In this document: one piece after another, positions 11,581 to 24,633 of the stretch
How the letters are laid out: every line of letters starts with the position of its first letter
Numbering within the stretch: position 1 is the stretch's first letter
NCBI GenBank assembly: GCA_016748015.1
Contig: JAAOMT010000294.1
Span: 368,393 to 432,392 of the forward strand
Length of the DNA stretch: 64,000 bases
Origin: Geosiphon pyriformis
Lineage: Eukaryota > Glomeromycota > Glomeromycetes > Archaeosporales > Geosiphonaceae
Reading direction: 5' to 3'
Notes under the pieces: generated by a model
Told to the model about the DNA's origin: nothing
The model's input: the letters and a program-made list of their open reading frames with translations, nothing else
Databases searched by the model: none
Made by a program: the position numbers and the translations under genes

Positions 11581-13441
11581 ATGCGTTGGATCAATAAACT
11601 AATTAAACGTTCTTATATATATTTCTGTTTTCTGATTTTCATCTCTTCTATCTTAGTATATGGAGATAGTCCTAGTTTACGACAGTAAGTCTCGAGTGTT
11701 TTCATAAGACTTTCTTCACATTAAAAACAGTATAAATAATAAATATGATTTCAAAATTTAAAGGGGACATTCAATGGTACTCATAAATGACAAGTAAGAA
11801 ATAAAAATTTATGTGTATAATCCTTTGGAATTAATAGAAAAAGATCAAAAAAGAGAGATGAATTGAAAATGGGAATTTCAACATTCTTTCCTATAATTAG
11901 GTTATATATGTATGGAGGAAACAATATTGCAGCTAATGGAACCACATTACAGTATGCAACAAATGAACTCTGGGCACTTGATATGTCAATACCTTTTTCA
12001 GTAGATTCACCACCTTGGGAAAAACTTAATGAATTTGAATATACCCAGCGGAGTGAATCACACTCAGCTAGCATAGGTGGTGCTGAATTTAAAGAAATGT
12101 TTATTTTCGGTGGTCATATATCTTCAAATCCACCACCTGCGAATTCAATGCGTATATTTGATCCAACATCTGAAACTTGGCGGATCCCAAATTTTTCACC
12201 AACACGCAGATTTGGACACTCTACAGCAACTAGTTTTAATGACTCAAAAATTTATTTTTTTGGTGGAGGGTCAGATAATGCAAACCCTGGAAAAAATGGC
12301 ACAATTCTACTAAACGAATTAGTGGTTTATGATTCTATATTAAATACCTGGACGACACTTACAAAAAATAATTCGCCAGCGCCAATAATAAGACATACTG
12401 CCACTTTATTGAGCGATGGAAAAATGTATGTTTTTGGTGGAGCTTTTGTCGAAGACGTTTATAATTTCTCCAGTATGGCTGACATATATGTATATGATAC
12501 ATTTGTCGGAGAATGGAATCGAAAGGTTTTTCATCTGCTTAAAGAAACTTTTTCATTGATTTTTTGTTTTTTAAAGAGGTCGAGCTAATCCATGAAAATT
12601 AAAAATGGTTTTCAAGGTTGCAGTGGGGGACGTACCAGCAGCACGGGGACTGCATACAGCTGTCGGTAGTAAGTAAAGAATATTTATTGTGGCAACTTCT
12701 AAACTCACTAAACTTTGGAGACTTTCATTGTTGTTAATCTTGTTTTTCAAAATCTAATTAGCTCCAAATAACACTATCATCATTTTTGGGGGTAAAGAAA
12801 ATAATGGGACGTGGGCTCCAAATAATTTGGTTATCCTAGATACTACTAAAACACCATTTATTTGGAAAATACAAAACACAACTGGAGAAACTCCACCTGG
12901 AAGAATGCTTCATACAATGACCATGGTTGGAACAAATATCATTGTGGCTTTTGGTTAGTTATAGTTTTTTTTTTTTACTTGAAATTCTATTTATAATATT
13001 AAATTCTTATTTATATTCATGATAATTTGTTGAATACCTTAGGTATCACTGTAAGTATATCATTTAGAGCCATTTCAAAATCGAAAATTCTTTAAAGTTT
13101 TAAAAATTTAAAATTTAAAATTTAAAATATAGAGAACAGGTCGGGGTTTTTGTGTTTTAGATACGATAAAATTTGAATGGACAACATCTTATAAACCTAA
13201 TGCGTTGGAACTCACAAAATATCCCATGAAATATCAAAACTTATCTGAAATCAAACCCAGCACAAAATCATCTCCATCTTCATCTTCATCATTATCCTCA
13301 TCCTCATCCTCATCTTCACCAACAACAATCAATATGACATTAATCATAACTATTATCATAATATTAGGTGTTTTGATTCTTTTGGTTATTCCAGCATTCT
13401 TATTTAGATATTTCATAAAAATAAAAGGGGACCAATTTTAA
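11581..13441 (+). CDS. Kelch-repeat single-pass membrane protein
   Basis: Seven exons splice in phase to 439 residues: 11581-11684, 11764-11793, 11901-12525, 12617-12668, 12762-12953, 13043-13050, 13133-13441. The N-terminus is a signal peptide (about residues 10-30, SYIYFCFLIFISSILVYG). A Kelch beta-propeller follows, with repeated GG-plus-aromatic turns such as LYMYGGN, MFIFGGH, IYFFGGG, MYVFGGA and IIIFGGK. Then comes a Ser-rich stalk (about residues 370-390) and a C-terminal transmembrane helix (LIITIIIILGVLILLVIPAFLF) with a short basic tail. Topology is type I, with the propeller outside or in the secretory lumen. Exon 6 is only 8 bases. Such Kelch membrane proteins are, to my knowledge, numerous in AM fungi; the ligand is unknown. 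Confidence 0.88.
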
Positions 13442-15566
13442 ATGGTAATGAGAATTGAGTAAAGGTAAGTTTATTTTTATAATAAAAAAAATCAATATCT
13501 CTACGATTCAGAGAACAAATTATTAAAAGTCAACTTTTAATAAATATATTTTAGATTACCAATTCGAAAATGATTGCATATTAATTTATAAATAAAAAGG
13601 TAATTTTTTTCATAGCATTTCATTTAACTCTTTACTATTATAAATGAGTGAAAAGTATATTAAGGTCATACATGGAAGAAAGTTTTCTAAATCGTTCAAA
13701 TATTTAACAATTTCTTTGAATTATACCAATTTTTTAACAAATTAGATTATGATAATATATTAGAGATAAAAATATCAAATTTAGTTTCACACTTTAAACA
13801 AAAGTAATTTAATCAATGTTCGAAAAGTTTATTATTGTAATTGACGAATAAAAATTAATTTCGAAATAAGATTTTAAAAAAGCTTGGGTAAATTAACCTA
13901 TAATTGATTAATTGATTATTTAATTTCTGGATGACTAGAAAATTTTTTTTAAAATAAATCAACTTGGATTAAAAATAAGATAATAATTAATAATCTATTG
14001 AGAATTAATTAGAATGGTGGATTGAAAAAATTTTTTTTTTTAAAGGTTTAAAGCTATCTTATTTCTGATTTAAAAAAATTTTAATATTACTTATATAATA
14101 TATTATTTTAATGAATATATTTTTTTTTTAAAAAAAAAAATGATATTCAAAAATCTTTTAAGTAAATTACAATTTTTAATTCTAATATATAAATTAAAAA
14201 CTATGATAATAAAAGTTATTAATGAACCAAATATTTTTTTAATATTTGGTTTAATAATTACACACAAATAATCTATTAATATTTTTATAAATATTTACAA
14301 AATTTTTAATTGGTAATCCAAAAAAAAAAAAGTTAAAAATTTTATTGTTATTTTCATCATTTAAATTACAAATTATAAATTTCTAAGTTTTTTAAAAACT
14401 CAATAAAAATACAAAATTTTTTATAAACGAATACTTTTAAATATGAAAAAAAAAACTTTAGAATTATGATTTTTAATACAAAGTCAAAAATTTTTTTTGT
14501 TAATCGTACTAATTAATCTGAAATATAAAATAATTAGAATGATGATATTGGTCAAAAAAAGCAAATTTCCTTGGCGGCAATGAACAATATAAATTAATCT
14601 TTGTACTTTTGTCAATTTAAATAGATATATTAATGATTTTTATAATCATTTCTTTGGAACTAGTGTTGACTAATTATTAAAAATCCCAAAACAAAGATAA
14701 AATGTTTATGGGTGGTGCCAATGCAGCGTAAATAATTTAGGCTTATAATTCTGCAATTAAAAATGAACCTAATCACAAAATCCAAGGATAGTTTAATCAA
14801 CATTAAAAAACGGTTGTGTCATTTAAACTTTTCTTATCAAAAAAGTTAATTTTATACTTTTTTTTACAAGCATAAAATTAATATATATATATACTTCCAT
14901 AGAAAACACACCTCTTTAGATTTACATTAAAAATTTTAAAATATATACTTTTTAAAAAGTAAAAAATTAAAAGAACTCTTTGACTCGGGATATTTTACCT
15001 CTATAACGATAGTAAAAGGTGACACTCCATAAAAAAAATATATGACCAAAGTGATTACTCCGTAAAACTACCAACTTTGATACCTGTAAAATGTTTATCA
15101 AAAAAGCCAATACTGTCATTATCAATTAGCCATTGAGACATCATTCAACGGAAGGATTATCAAAATGCCAAGACATGTTCATTAAGGAACCGATTTTATT
15201 TTAAACAAAAAATTTTTTATAAATTGAATCCGAGCTAACCTGAAATTAATAAATCGCTAAAAATAATTTTTTTGTATTATTAATTCAATGAAATATTACT
15301 AATAATTCAAAACAAGGTGTTTCGGCCCCATAATGATGCCGCACGTATTGTATCCCTAAATGTATATTAGTAATTTATTACATTGGAAGATCTATACCTT
15401 TTTGGTGATCATTGAATTTAAAAATTTTATGAATTCATTTATCATAATGTAGTAACGTAAAATTTCACGAGCCATAAATCTCTAGGGTAGAATTCAAAGT
15501 TGAGATGATTCCATATTTAAATGGGGATTTTTTAAAAAACGCGATTATCTACATACTGATCCTCAT

Positions 15567-15660
15567 CTATTATTATTATTATTATTATTGTTATTATTAT
15601 TATTGTTATCATTATCATATCATTATCGTATCATTATCATTATTATTATTAAATTATTAT
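15567..15660. repeat. TTA-type imperfect microsatellite
   Basis: TTA units mixed with TTG, TCA and ATC variants, decaying toward the right end. Confidence 0.85.
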
Positions 15661-15838
15661 TTAAAATTCGATGAAAGGAAAATCCTTTGGTGATAAATTT
15701 CAAAATTTGTCTTGTGAAATCTTTAATAGAATTTTTGCCGTCAGATGGTTAACCAATTTTAGTGAATTATATAATCAACGGTTAAATAATGTGTCCTTCA
15801 AAAATAAATGAAAAATTCTTTATTGTTTAAATTCGTTA

Positions 15839-16040
<202 letters not shown>

Positions 16041-17494
16041 CTATTGAAGATTCTTTTTTTTTTAAATTTAATTGCTATATCTTTTCTTTGTACTTTGCAC
16101 AACATATCTCACATAAAAATCTAGATAAAAATAATAATTTTAGTTTAAGATGAAAAAACCCTGCATATTAAAGTTTATGAAACGATTTCATCATTCATTC
16201 AAAAAATATTAATCATGTGGATGTTTCTTGAAAATGGATCTTTTCCTTTTTAAGATGACTAAAGTTAGTCGGAATAAATTTTTTTAAGGGTTAAAAATCT
16301 GAATTGAAAAAAAACTTTGTTTCAATTAGACTAGAATCTCAAGATGCTCAATCCTCAAGTTGTAAAGGCAAAATTCATGAAACTGGAAAATTTCAATCCC
16401 ATATTTACACATTTTAATTGGTCAATCTTAACTTTTCCGTTTAAAATTATTAGTTTCCCCCATCTCCCCCCATTCTATCAATTACAAACCAGAAAGAACT
16501 GTAAAATCTGAAAGTCTATGGTAAAAAAATAAAAAATAAAAAAATAAAAAAAAAAAGAGAAAAAAAAAAAGAGAAAAAAAAACCTCTCAAGTCTTTCCTA
16601 TGCTCGGCTCATTAACAAAATAAAAACATCATCGATATAACACACACAAAAAATGTTTCAGGCGCTTAATTTTTTTATAGTTAACCTAAAAGTGAAGTTA
16701 AAAACTCTCGTAAGAATTAAAAGCCACATTTATTAATCATTTGCATCTCGGATCAAATGTTTTATTGTCCATATGTTACTGCAAGTAAAATAACAAATTG
16801 CATACAATTAGAAAGTTTTTTGGATAATGCATTATTGTATAATCTTTTACATGTATGTATTTGATCCTGGAAAAAATAGCCGATATTGGCAGAAAATTTA
16901 TGGTAGTGCCGGATCTCCACAGGTTTATGTATACATTATTAATGAATGACAACAAGTTTAAAAATAGGACTAATAAGGATGATTGTGATCCCGAATAAAG
17001 ACCCATTGATGCCTGACGAAAATGAATTCTCTCTTGGCGCAAGAAAGACTTCAAAGGAAAACCTGAAAAAAGCAACCAATTGGAGATCGAATAAGGAAGT
17101 ACTAACTTTTTTTTTCTAGTAGATTTTATAATCTTTATTTAAAATATTGGGAAAAAAGGATCGAAAAAATTAATTTCGATTTTAATATATATTTATATAT
17201 GTATATATTTATTTATTTTACAATTGACATATAAAATGCGCGCTTTACCTTTAAATTATGACCTTTGGTGCATGTAATTTAAAAAAAAATTTTGTTCACC
17301 TTTATTGTTACACAAAGCTGGCCAGACTTTTACCCATTCTGCCGAATCAAAAAATTTATAAATTCAAATAAGTTTTCGGTCAAAGACACAATCTTTTCTT
17401 GTAAAAAAAAAGGCAAAAAAAGTGTGTTAAAGCCAATTATTATTTTTACATATAAAAAAAAACCATCTATTCAAAAAGATTCTTACAACAGAAA

Positions 17495-18805
17495 ATGAGT
17501 CAATTATTATTATCAGAAACCGAACAAAACTTTACCCATTTTCCATTGAAAGGTCAAACTCTTGACCCTGAGAAGAGTTGCAATATGAATAAGAAACCCC
17601 TGTCTTCTCCCGAATCAGATTTCTCTTACTTCACAATTAGCACACCACCACCTTCACCACCTTCACCAAACAAACAAGTAATCGTTTTACCTGCAAAGAT
17701 TCAGACAAAGTGTGGTCCAGACACGACATTGAGGCCATCCATGCAATTTCGCAATGACGTTGAATCCTTAACAAATAAACCTGATCCTCAAGAGCCTTTA
17801 CCCATTTCAATGAAAATTGAGTCGCCTGAAAAATCAAAACGTCGGCTAAAATATCGATTCATACTGGCCGAGGCTCCTCCAGATATACAGAAACAATTGG
17901 GTGTAGAAGCAACACCAGAAACTTCAGCTCTTCTTACCAATTCTTTACCTTTAAACTTTTCCCATTCAAAATCTATGAAAAAAGAAAGCTTACCACTTCA
18001 AGTTGAAAAATTAAATAAAGGCAAGATAACTATGAGCCATCGTTCCCGAAAAAGTCCATATCCCACAAAATCTCCAAGTAAATCATCCCAAGGGTTCACT
18101 TTTAAGCTTCAATTCCCTTCCACATTTTCCGATGACAGAATTCAAAATATACCCCTCCCTATAAACAATTATAAAGAAAAAAACGAATCAGAGGATGAAA
18201 ACATTTCAATTTTTTCCGAGGATTCATCAGTTGAATCTTCCGAATCCAAACGTTCATTCCTGGCTATAAATAAAAAGAAGACTCGTGACGCATCAGAATT
18301 TGAAGGAATCCAAAATTCTCATCCAAGACAACGGAGAAGAAAGGGAAATTCTTTCGCAAGGGTCATGGCAGATCGTGGTTTGATAGAACCGTCATTAACG
18401 ACTATGCCAATGACAAATCTACCAACAGGTGACCTAAAATCTGGAAGAATCCCTTTACCACCTCCAGTTGAATTCTCTGAATTAATTAAAGAACTTAGGC
18501 AATTAAAATTGGAAACAACTGGTTTAAATTCGAGACCAAATGTTTCTTGGAAAAGTGGTCCTTTATCAATAGAGCATCTACCTCACTATGAAGAATTACA
18601 TCCGAACGAAGCTTATGTTGCCTCAGTTTTACGTTTAACTCCAGTTCAATATATTAATGCAAAACATTCATTAATCACCGCCAAAGTTCGATATGACACA
18701 AGATTTTTACCATTTCGTAAAAGTGATGCACAGAAACTTCTCCGAATTGATGTTAACAAAGCCAGTAAGCTTTGGGAATATTTTAATGAGCTTAAATGGA
18801 TATAA
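17495..18805 (+). CDS. SWIRM-domain protein, fungal Fun19/YOR338W type
   Basis: Uninterrupted 436-residue frame. The first ~330 residues are low-complexity and probably disordered, with Pro/Ser runs (STPPPSPPSP near residue 50), a basic patch RRLKYRF, acidic-serine segments and RQRRRKGNSFARVMADRG near residue 285. The C-terminal ~70 residues (about 366-436) form a SWIRM domain: LHPNEAYVASVLRLTPVQY, then FRKSDAQKLLRIDVNKASKLW and a terminal NELKWI. SWIRM is a small helical domain of chromatin-associated proteins. The layout of a long disordered arm and one C-terminal SWIRM matches yeast Fun19/YOR338W-like proteins, not LSD1 or Swi3, which have added domains. Nuclear location is inferred. The ATG follows an A-rich leader and no intron is needed. 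Confidence 0.88.
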   Translation: MSQLLLSETEQNFTHFPLKGQTLDPEKSCNMNKKPLSSPESDFSYFTISTPPPSPPSPNKQVIVLPAKIQTKCGPDTTLRPSMQFRNDVESLTNKPDPQEPLPISMKIESPEKSKRRLKYRFILAEAPPDIQKQLGVEATPETSALLTNSLPLNFSHSKSMKKESLPLQVEKLNKGKITMSHRSRKSPYPTKSPSKSSQGFTFKLQFPSTFSDDRIQNIPLPINNYKEKNESEDENISIFSEDSSVESSESKRSFLAINKKKTRDASEFEGIQNSHPRQRRRKGNSFARVMADRGLIEPSLTTMPMTNLPTGDLKSGRIPLPPPVEFSELIKELRQLKLETTGLNSRPNVSWKSGPLSIEHLPHYEELHPNEAYVASVLRLTPVQYINAKHSLITAKVRYDTRFLPFRKSDAQKLLRIDVNKASKLWEYFNELKWI

Positions 18806-18850
18806 AGGCTTTGGTTACTTTCCCCATTAGTAAAAATACAATTAATTATT

Positions 18851-18890
18851 TAGCCAGCCATCCAGCCAGCTAGCCAGCCAACTAGTTAGA
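18851..18890. repeat. CCAG/CCAT-type tetranucleotide microsatellite
   Basis: Imperfect repeats of AGCC/CAGC words just downstream of the SWIRM gene, probably in its 3' untranslated region. Confidence 0.7.
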
Positions 18891-19216
18891 TCATTTTCAA
18901 TAAAAAACTGATCTAAACATTCAAAGTTAATCAATTTAACCACCGCCGTGAAATTTGACGAAAGTTAATTTTGAGTCTTTGTAAATATTTCCAGATGAAA
19001 TCATTTTTTAAGAAAAAAAGTTCCCGAATCCCCGAACACTTTTTGGTTTCATTAAGATAACGTAATTGTATATGATAGAAACATTTCCATTTTATTAGAT
19101 AAGAAAATTAGAAAACCTTTTTCTTTTCGCTCAATTTTAGGGTATACACAAATTAAGAAATAATAATTAATTCAATAAAAATTTTATTTAATGAAAATTT
19201 TTGCCATTTAAAAAAA

Positions 19217-19223
19217 TAACAAT

Positions 19224-19264
<41 letters not shown>

Positions 19265-19280
19265 AAAACAAAAACAACAG
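19217..19280. repeat. AAC trinucleotide microsatellite
   Basis: About fifteen AAC units followed by an A-rich imperfect tail. It encodes poly-Thr in one frame but has no gene context. Confidence 0.9.
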
Positions 19281-19337
19281 CACGGTTATAATTAAGCTCT
19301 CGTTTTTTTATTGGTTATTGTTATATTTTCTAAAAAT

Positions 19338-19391
19338 TATTCAAATTCAAATTCAAATTCAAATTCAAATTCAAATTCAAATTCAAATTCA
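19338..19391. repeat. ATTCAA hexanucleotide tandem repeat
   Basis: About nine direct copies of the six-base unit ATTCAA, almost perfect. Confidence 0.92.
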
Positions 19392-21544
19392 GACCTTTAC
19401 TGTATACTTGTAAATGTTAAAACGGGTAAAAATAATTGTCTAGTCATATTACACGAACTTTCATAAACAAAATGTACCAAGTGGATCTTATCTTCTAATT
19501 GAAAGAGCAAAAAGTTATTTTGGCCCGATCTCAGTGATACCTTAAATCTCGCGAATGCATTTCATTGTCTTTGATTCCACTAAAGCTCTTTACTTGGAAA
19601 CACACATGATGATCTTTAATCTTGGTTGTACCTAAATAAGTTTGGTTAAAATGATAGCAAATCGAAACAGGATACATTCAAGGATTGAAAATCGGGAAAA
19701 GTTTTTTAAAAGTTTCGAGAAATTCGGAAAATATTATTTATTTCACTCATATGATATTTTTTTACTGACAATCTTGGTTCAGTTAAAATTTTGTTCCATC
19801 ATCATCAAATGTTCTTTATGTTGTTGAAGCACAAATTCCCCCCTGCAAGTTAAAGCCATCTTCCCTCTTTTGGTGAGATCGAAAAAGATAATCATTGAAC
19901 AACAAATAATAAATTCCTTATTATGTCTGAGATGCCTAATGAAGAAAGAAAATTCTATAAATAAAATATTTGATCATGAGGGATAGGGGATGACCAATTT
20001 TGTTTTGTGCCCTATTTTTGATTCAACTTTTTTTTAAAGTTTTACTCAATGACTGATATTAAATTATTCATGAAAACAATTCATTTTTTTTTTTTAATTT
20101 AGGAATTTTGTTTTTCCACCGCCAAGGATTTTTCTACAATGAGTTACACACAGCCCAAAAATTCCATAAATGATGAATTGACAAAAAAAATTCTTAATGT
20201 GAATGGTAATTGAGATTTTTTTTGGACGGTATTCTAAAATTTAGCCATTTAAATTTTTTAAGTAACACGAGGTAGCTTTTTCAATAATTTTCTTCTAAAA
20301 GAAACTTCTACTTGAAAATTCGTTCAACTTGAGTTTACCAATAAATAATTAAAAAAATAATCAAAAATATGATGAAGTTTCTCAAAGATAAAAATATATA
20401 GATTATTTCTAATAATGAATTAAAAATCGAAAATTTTATTTTGATATTCGAGCTTTAAAACTTCGTAACAATCTTTTGTAGAATCTAGAAAAAAATTGAT
20501 CAAAGAAACCCTTGTGAATTCCTAATTTTCATTATAATTTATAATTTTTTAAAATTCAAAATTTTCCTCAAGCTACAGTATATATTTCAATAAGGAACTT
20601 TTTTTAATCCGCATTTTCCCTTAATTATATTAGCCGTTTTCAATTTCTATAATCCACAGATAGACTAGGAGCTTATCTTAATCTTTTTTACAAAGAAAAT
20701 TTAATCAATATGTTATTAATAAAAATTGATTATAATAAGATTTTTAGTATTTTATTTTTAAAAAAAACTTGAATAGTTTAGAAAAAACCTTTTCTTCATT
20801 TGTCTCCATCTAATCTACACGAACTCCTCGGTTTAAAATTTTAAATCTCATCGCCTTATTTTTACTCGAAAATTCAAGCTAGATTTTGACGACCAGTCTT
20901 GACCAAATTTGATGTAGTTCATGATGAGATCAGTTATGAAGCACAACATTTATTCACAGATCTTCCCAAAAAGTGAAGGTTCATAGAGAATCATTCAACA
21001 TTAAAACTTTCTTTACTTTTTGAAGTAAGTCCAAGTTCCTGGGCTCAACTTCAAAATCCTTTTAGCGTAATCTTTACAAGAAATTGGTCACACCAAATCG
21101 AAACAGAGTTTGGGGTCAGAAATCTCTGTTTGTTCTTCGAATTCGTTGAAAGTTATTATTAAACCCTTCACGGTCCCTCTATTGTGCCATTAGAGATCAT
21201 GAAAGATCTTTAACTATTTTCATTCCTCAAGCACTATGAGGTAATCTTGTTTTTACTTCTATGAATCAAGTCTTTTGGTATTCTTTTCTAAGATCGGCTG
21301 AATGAAAAGACAAGAAAGATAAGTCATCTTTCAATTAAATTTTTAATTGGCTAGCGAATCTTTTCTTGATGATAATCGTGATTGTTGATATCTATCTCGG
21401 ATGAATTATAACACATTAATAGTAGTATCCGTTGCCAAGTAAGACTACTATTTCCTACATAACCCTCAGGATATGATTAAGGCAATGTCAACCAATGCCC
21501 AGAGGAGAATTTCCCCGAGTACTATTTTCATCTCTGTTCATCAC

Positions 21545-21936
21545 AGCTTGGAATTCCCGGTAGTTGTACACTTCGAAACCCCTCAAATGCTTTTTATGTC
21601 ACCATATCAGCTACAAGTCTTGAATGTATAAGTCTCATTTTGAATACAACGCAGATTCCTAACTCTTAGACCTTGATAATTAGACGTTGAAAGAAATGGT
21701 AATGTTATCAGAGTATTTTTTGGACGGTCTTTCACGTAATTTTTCTCATCTTATGGTTCGTTATGTCTGACACCTCAAACGACAGGATGATGATTACGTC
21801 AAACTCACGAATGAAGCAAACAATTACCTTTCTCTCTAAATCCTTCGTTGTATGTGCGAGACTGCTTTGCTGAGTTGTCGGGCCCTACGTTTCTTACGCT
21901 TTGAAGCAGAGACAGTCTGTTTGACTTTTTTCGAAA
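21545..21936 (+). repeat. Dispersed direct repeat, copy 1
   Basis: About 390 bases similar along their length to 27461-27847 in the same orientation. Shared anchors are CGGTAGTTGTACACTTCG, TTTTTATGTCACCA, TCTTTCACGTAATTTTT and TTTGACTTTTTTCGAAAT. Indels and substitutions separate the copies. On the minus strand both copies begin with a basic peptide start (ISKKVK), but neither keeps a long frame. Confidence 0.75.
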
Positions 21937-22663
21937 TGGGCGTAGGTAGAATTTTATTCTCACGACTTTATTGATTAGTAAAAATTTTCAGCGGTAACAC
22001 ATATGGCCTCATTTGCGTTCCAAAACCTTTAAATTGAGATCATTTTAATTTGGTCTGGAAAAAATCTTTTCTAGCATCGAGAAAAATCAATTATTCAATT
22101 ACAATCATTGGTTTTTTGATACTACGATACATGTTTGATACTCAACAAAAAGTTTTTGCACCTGGCAGGAAATAATATTGATAATTTTTTTTATTTTTAA
22201 TGGCAATTCTTGCATTACTATGGAAAAAATTATCAATTTAAATCAACAGCTGAAATTACTTTTCAAATTTACAATCTACTCTACTTTTACATATAATGAT
22301 GATACTAAATTTGTGAGTGTCAAAGTGTTTACAGTCTAAAATATCGTAACCAGTATGAGGCGGCCAGCCACCAAAAATATGATTAAGTATAAAGGTTTTT
22401 TGTGATTGACTTCATAAATTCTGCGCCCAAATTATCCTTTTCACAATACAATAATATGATGATTTCTTATGTTAATTTGTAACTTTAATAGTAGGTGTCA
22501 AGGATTAGCCTTCATTTGTGCCAACCAAAAGTTTACATAAAGAATGCGAGCTTTTTATCTTGGATAATTATGAAATAATACTAGATAGGAAAAAGCGAAT
22601 AGTAGAGAGTTAGTATCTGATGAATGTCGTCGATATATCTCCTATAAAAATTATCTATTGAAC

Positions 22664-24633
22664 TCACCAATTCTTTTTTTTCTTCTTCCGTGCGGCTAAA
22701 GTCTCAATTGCAGCTGTACTACCATTGTTGGCTGCTGTCGTCAACCATTTTGCTGCTTTGCGTTTATCTTTAGTAGTGCCATAACCGCCATCGTAACATA
22801 AAGCAAGACTATATTGAGCGGACACGTTGCCACCTTCAGCCGCTTTCTTATATGTTAAGAAGGCTTTCAATCGATTCGGTCCAGTTCCTTTTCCGTAGTC
22901 ATAACACTGTGCAAGATTATTTAGAGCAGCAGCATTTCCAGCTGATGCCGCTTCCTTGAACCAATCAAATGCTTTTAAACTATCCCTTTCGACGCCAATG
23001 CCATCTTGATAGCATAAACCGAGATGATTTTGTGCCGCGGCTTCCCCATTATCTGCCGCCTTTCGATAAAAGTTGTAAGCTTGTTGTGTGTCTCGATGCG
23101 TTCCAAAACCTTCCTCAAAGAAATAACCTAGCACGCAATCACGATGTCTTCGTTCACCACCGTTGTACAATAACTCAAATATTTTTTTCGGATCATTATC
23201 TTCTACATCTGTCCATTGCTTGAGATTTTTGGCTAGCCAATCAAACCCGTACTTTTCAGCTTCTACATACATTTGTATCACTTCATCTAACATTTCAGCA
23301 TCTGATTGCGGATTATCATTAATTGGGCTGAGTGGTCTTTGAGAAAGAGTCGTCCCAAAGCCAGCATGCATATTATTTATGCTAGGCGTTGCACTAGTTA
23401 ATAAATTGTTATGATTGATGAGAGCATGTTGGCTATTGGTATCCGATTCTGGCCCACGATCTCCGGCAAGATCATCTTGACTAGCATAACGCATAAGCGT
23501 ATTGGTATGTGTCGACGATGATGATTTACTAAAACTCATCGTATGATCCGGTAATTCTGGGCGCACATTGAACAATCCTTCCAGTACTACTAAAACATAC
23601 AACAACTGTGCTCTTTGCCGTGGATTATGTCGTGTGATTTTCAAAAATATTTGAGAAAATTCAAAAGGACAATCAGCAGGAAGTTGTGTTCTTAGCACTT
23701 CTGTAGTGTTGAATTGTTTTTTCTCTGACAAAATATTGTCTCTTAGCATGCCATCATAAGGGATTGCACCATTGCATCCAACTAAAAATGAGGCAGTAAA
23801 AGTTTTTGTTCAGAACATGTTTACAATGAGAATTTCTTAAAGTTTGTTGCTTACCCGACCACAATATTAACCCAAAAGTGTAAATATCAGCAAACTTGGG
23901 ATTCCTGTGATATATTAGAAGAAAAGAATTTTGTTATTTTGGAAATTTTCAAAAGTATAGCTTCGATTTAAATAAGGCATAACTTACTCTTCAAAATATT
24001 TCTTCATGCTAAGATCGACAGCGACCACCTCTGGAGCCACCCAATGAATGGTACCAGTTGGCTGAAATAGAGTAACATCTTCCTCGCTACGACGTTTATC
24101 GCTGATGAAGCCAGTAAGTTTAGGCGTTAAGTCTGTCGTCAAATATATATTTTCTGGTTTTAAATTATAATTTACAATATTTTCTTCGTGACAATGGAAT
24201 AATCCAAGTGCTATATCGTGACAAAGTTTAGCCCTTAATTCCCAGCCAATGGTCTGGTTTCTTTTTAAAAAGGTATTCAAGGTTCCGTTTGCCGCATATT
24301 CAATTATCAGAGCAATTTTGTCACCACGCAACATAAATCCCAGGAACTTTAGTACAAATTCACATCGACGAAGTTTATTGTAAATTTGAAAATCTTCCAA
24401 GATTGCAGTCATATCATTCTATAAGGAAGATTTTAAAACGTGTGAGAAATGCAACTTTTACATTTTTGGGATTCTCCAATTCCGCCAGAACTTACATTGC
24501 TCGATTTGATTGCCACATCTCGTCCTTGATATTGAACCTTGTATACTTTTCCTAGCCGGCCTGTGCCGAGGATAATCGGTGGTCTTGGCCACGATATTTC
24601 ATGACTCTTTATGGTGATGTTTTTTAATGACAT
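22664..24633 (-). CDS. Pseudokinase with C-terminal Sel1 repeats
   Basis: Four exons in phase (24633-24496, 24418-23988, 23904-23855, 23781-22664) give 578 residues. Residues about 10-290 are a protein-kinase fold. The glycine loop (LGTGRLGKVYKV) and VAIK lysine are present and the WVAPE motif is kept. The catalytic loop reads NIVNYNLKPENIYL where active kinases have HRDLKPEN, so the catalytic Asp is Asn. The magnesium-binding DFG reads TGF. It is therefore predicted to be catalytically dead. A low-complexity linker follows, then four Sel1 repeats (about 420-565), such as AAQNHLGLCYQDGIGVERD and AALNNLAQCYDYGKGT, with a basic KKKKK tail. Kinase-like/Sel1 proteins are abundant in AM fungi; this one is more likely an adaptor than an enzyme. 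Confidence 0.9.

Larger units (their letters stand above)
8850..13441. repeat. Inverted duplication of a Kelch gene
   Basis: Left arm (about 8850-10370) and right arm (about 11581-13400) are diverged inverted copies separated by about 1.2 kb. Similarity runs through introns as well: the intron after exon 1, with its TTTCATAAGACTTTCTTC word, is nearly identical in both. This shows genomic duplication, not retroposition. Confidence 0.85.
18806..22663. other. Intergenic region with microsatellites and a dispersed repeat
   Basis: No intact gene. It has three simple repeats (listed separately) and the first copy of a ~390 bp dispersed repeat at 21545-21936. The part from about 20990 to 21300 has short coding-like fragments in changing frames (for example SSWAQLQNPF) that I could not assign; it may be a decayed gene or element. 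Confidence 0.45.

Noticed and set aside
11781-12074. Minus-strand frame over the intact Kelch gene, and its mirror at 9871-10098
   Set aside because: Antisense to the Kelch exon; the two frames match only because the gene is duplicated.
13234-13416. Acidic DE-repeat frame on the minus strand
   Set aside because: It is the reverse complement of the Ser-rich stalk coding region.
16776-17075. 99-codon minus-strand frame and a short plus-strand frame (MPDENEF...) over the same bases
   Set aside because: The two strands compete, neither has a domain, and no splice to the SWIRM gene worked.
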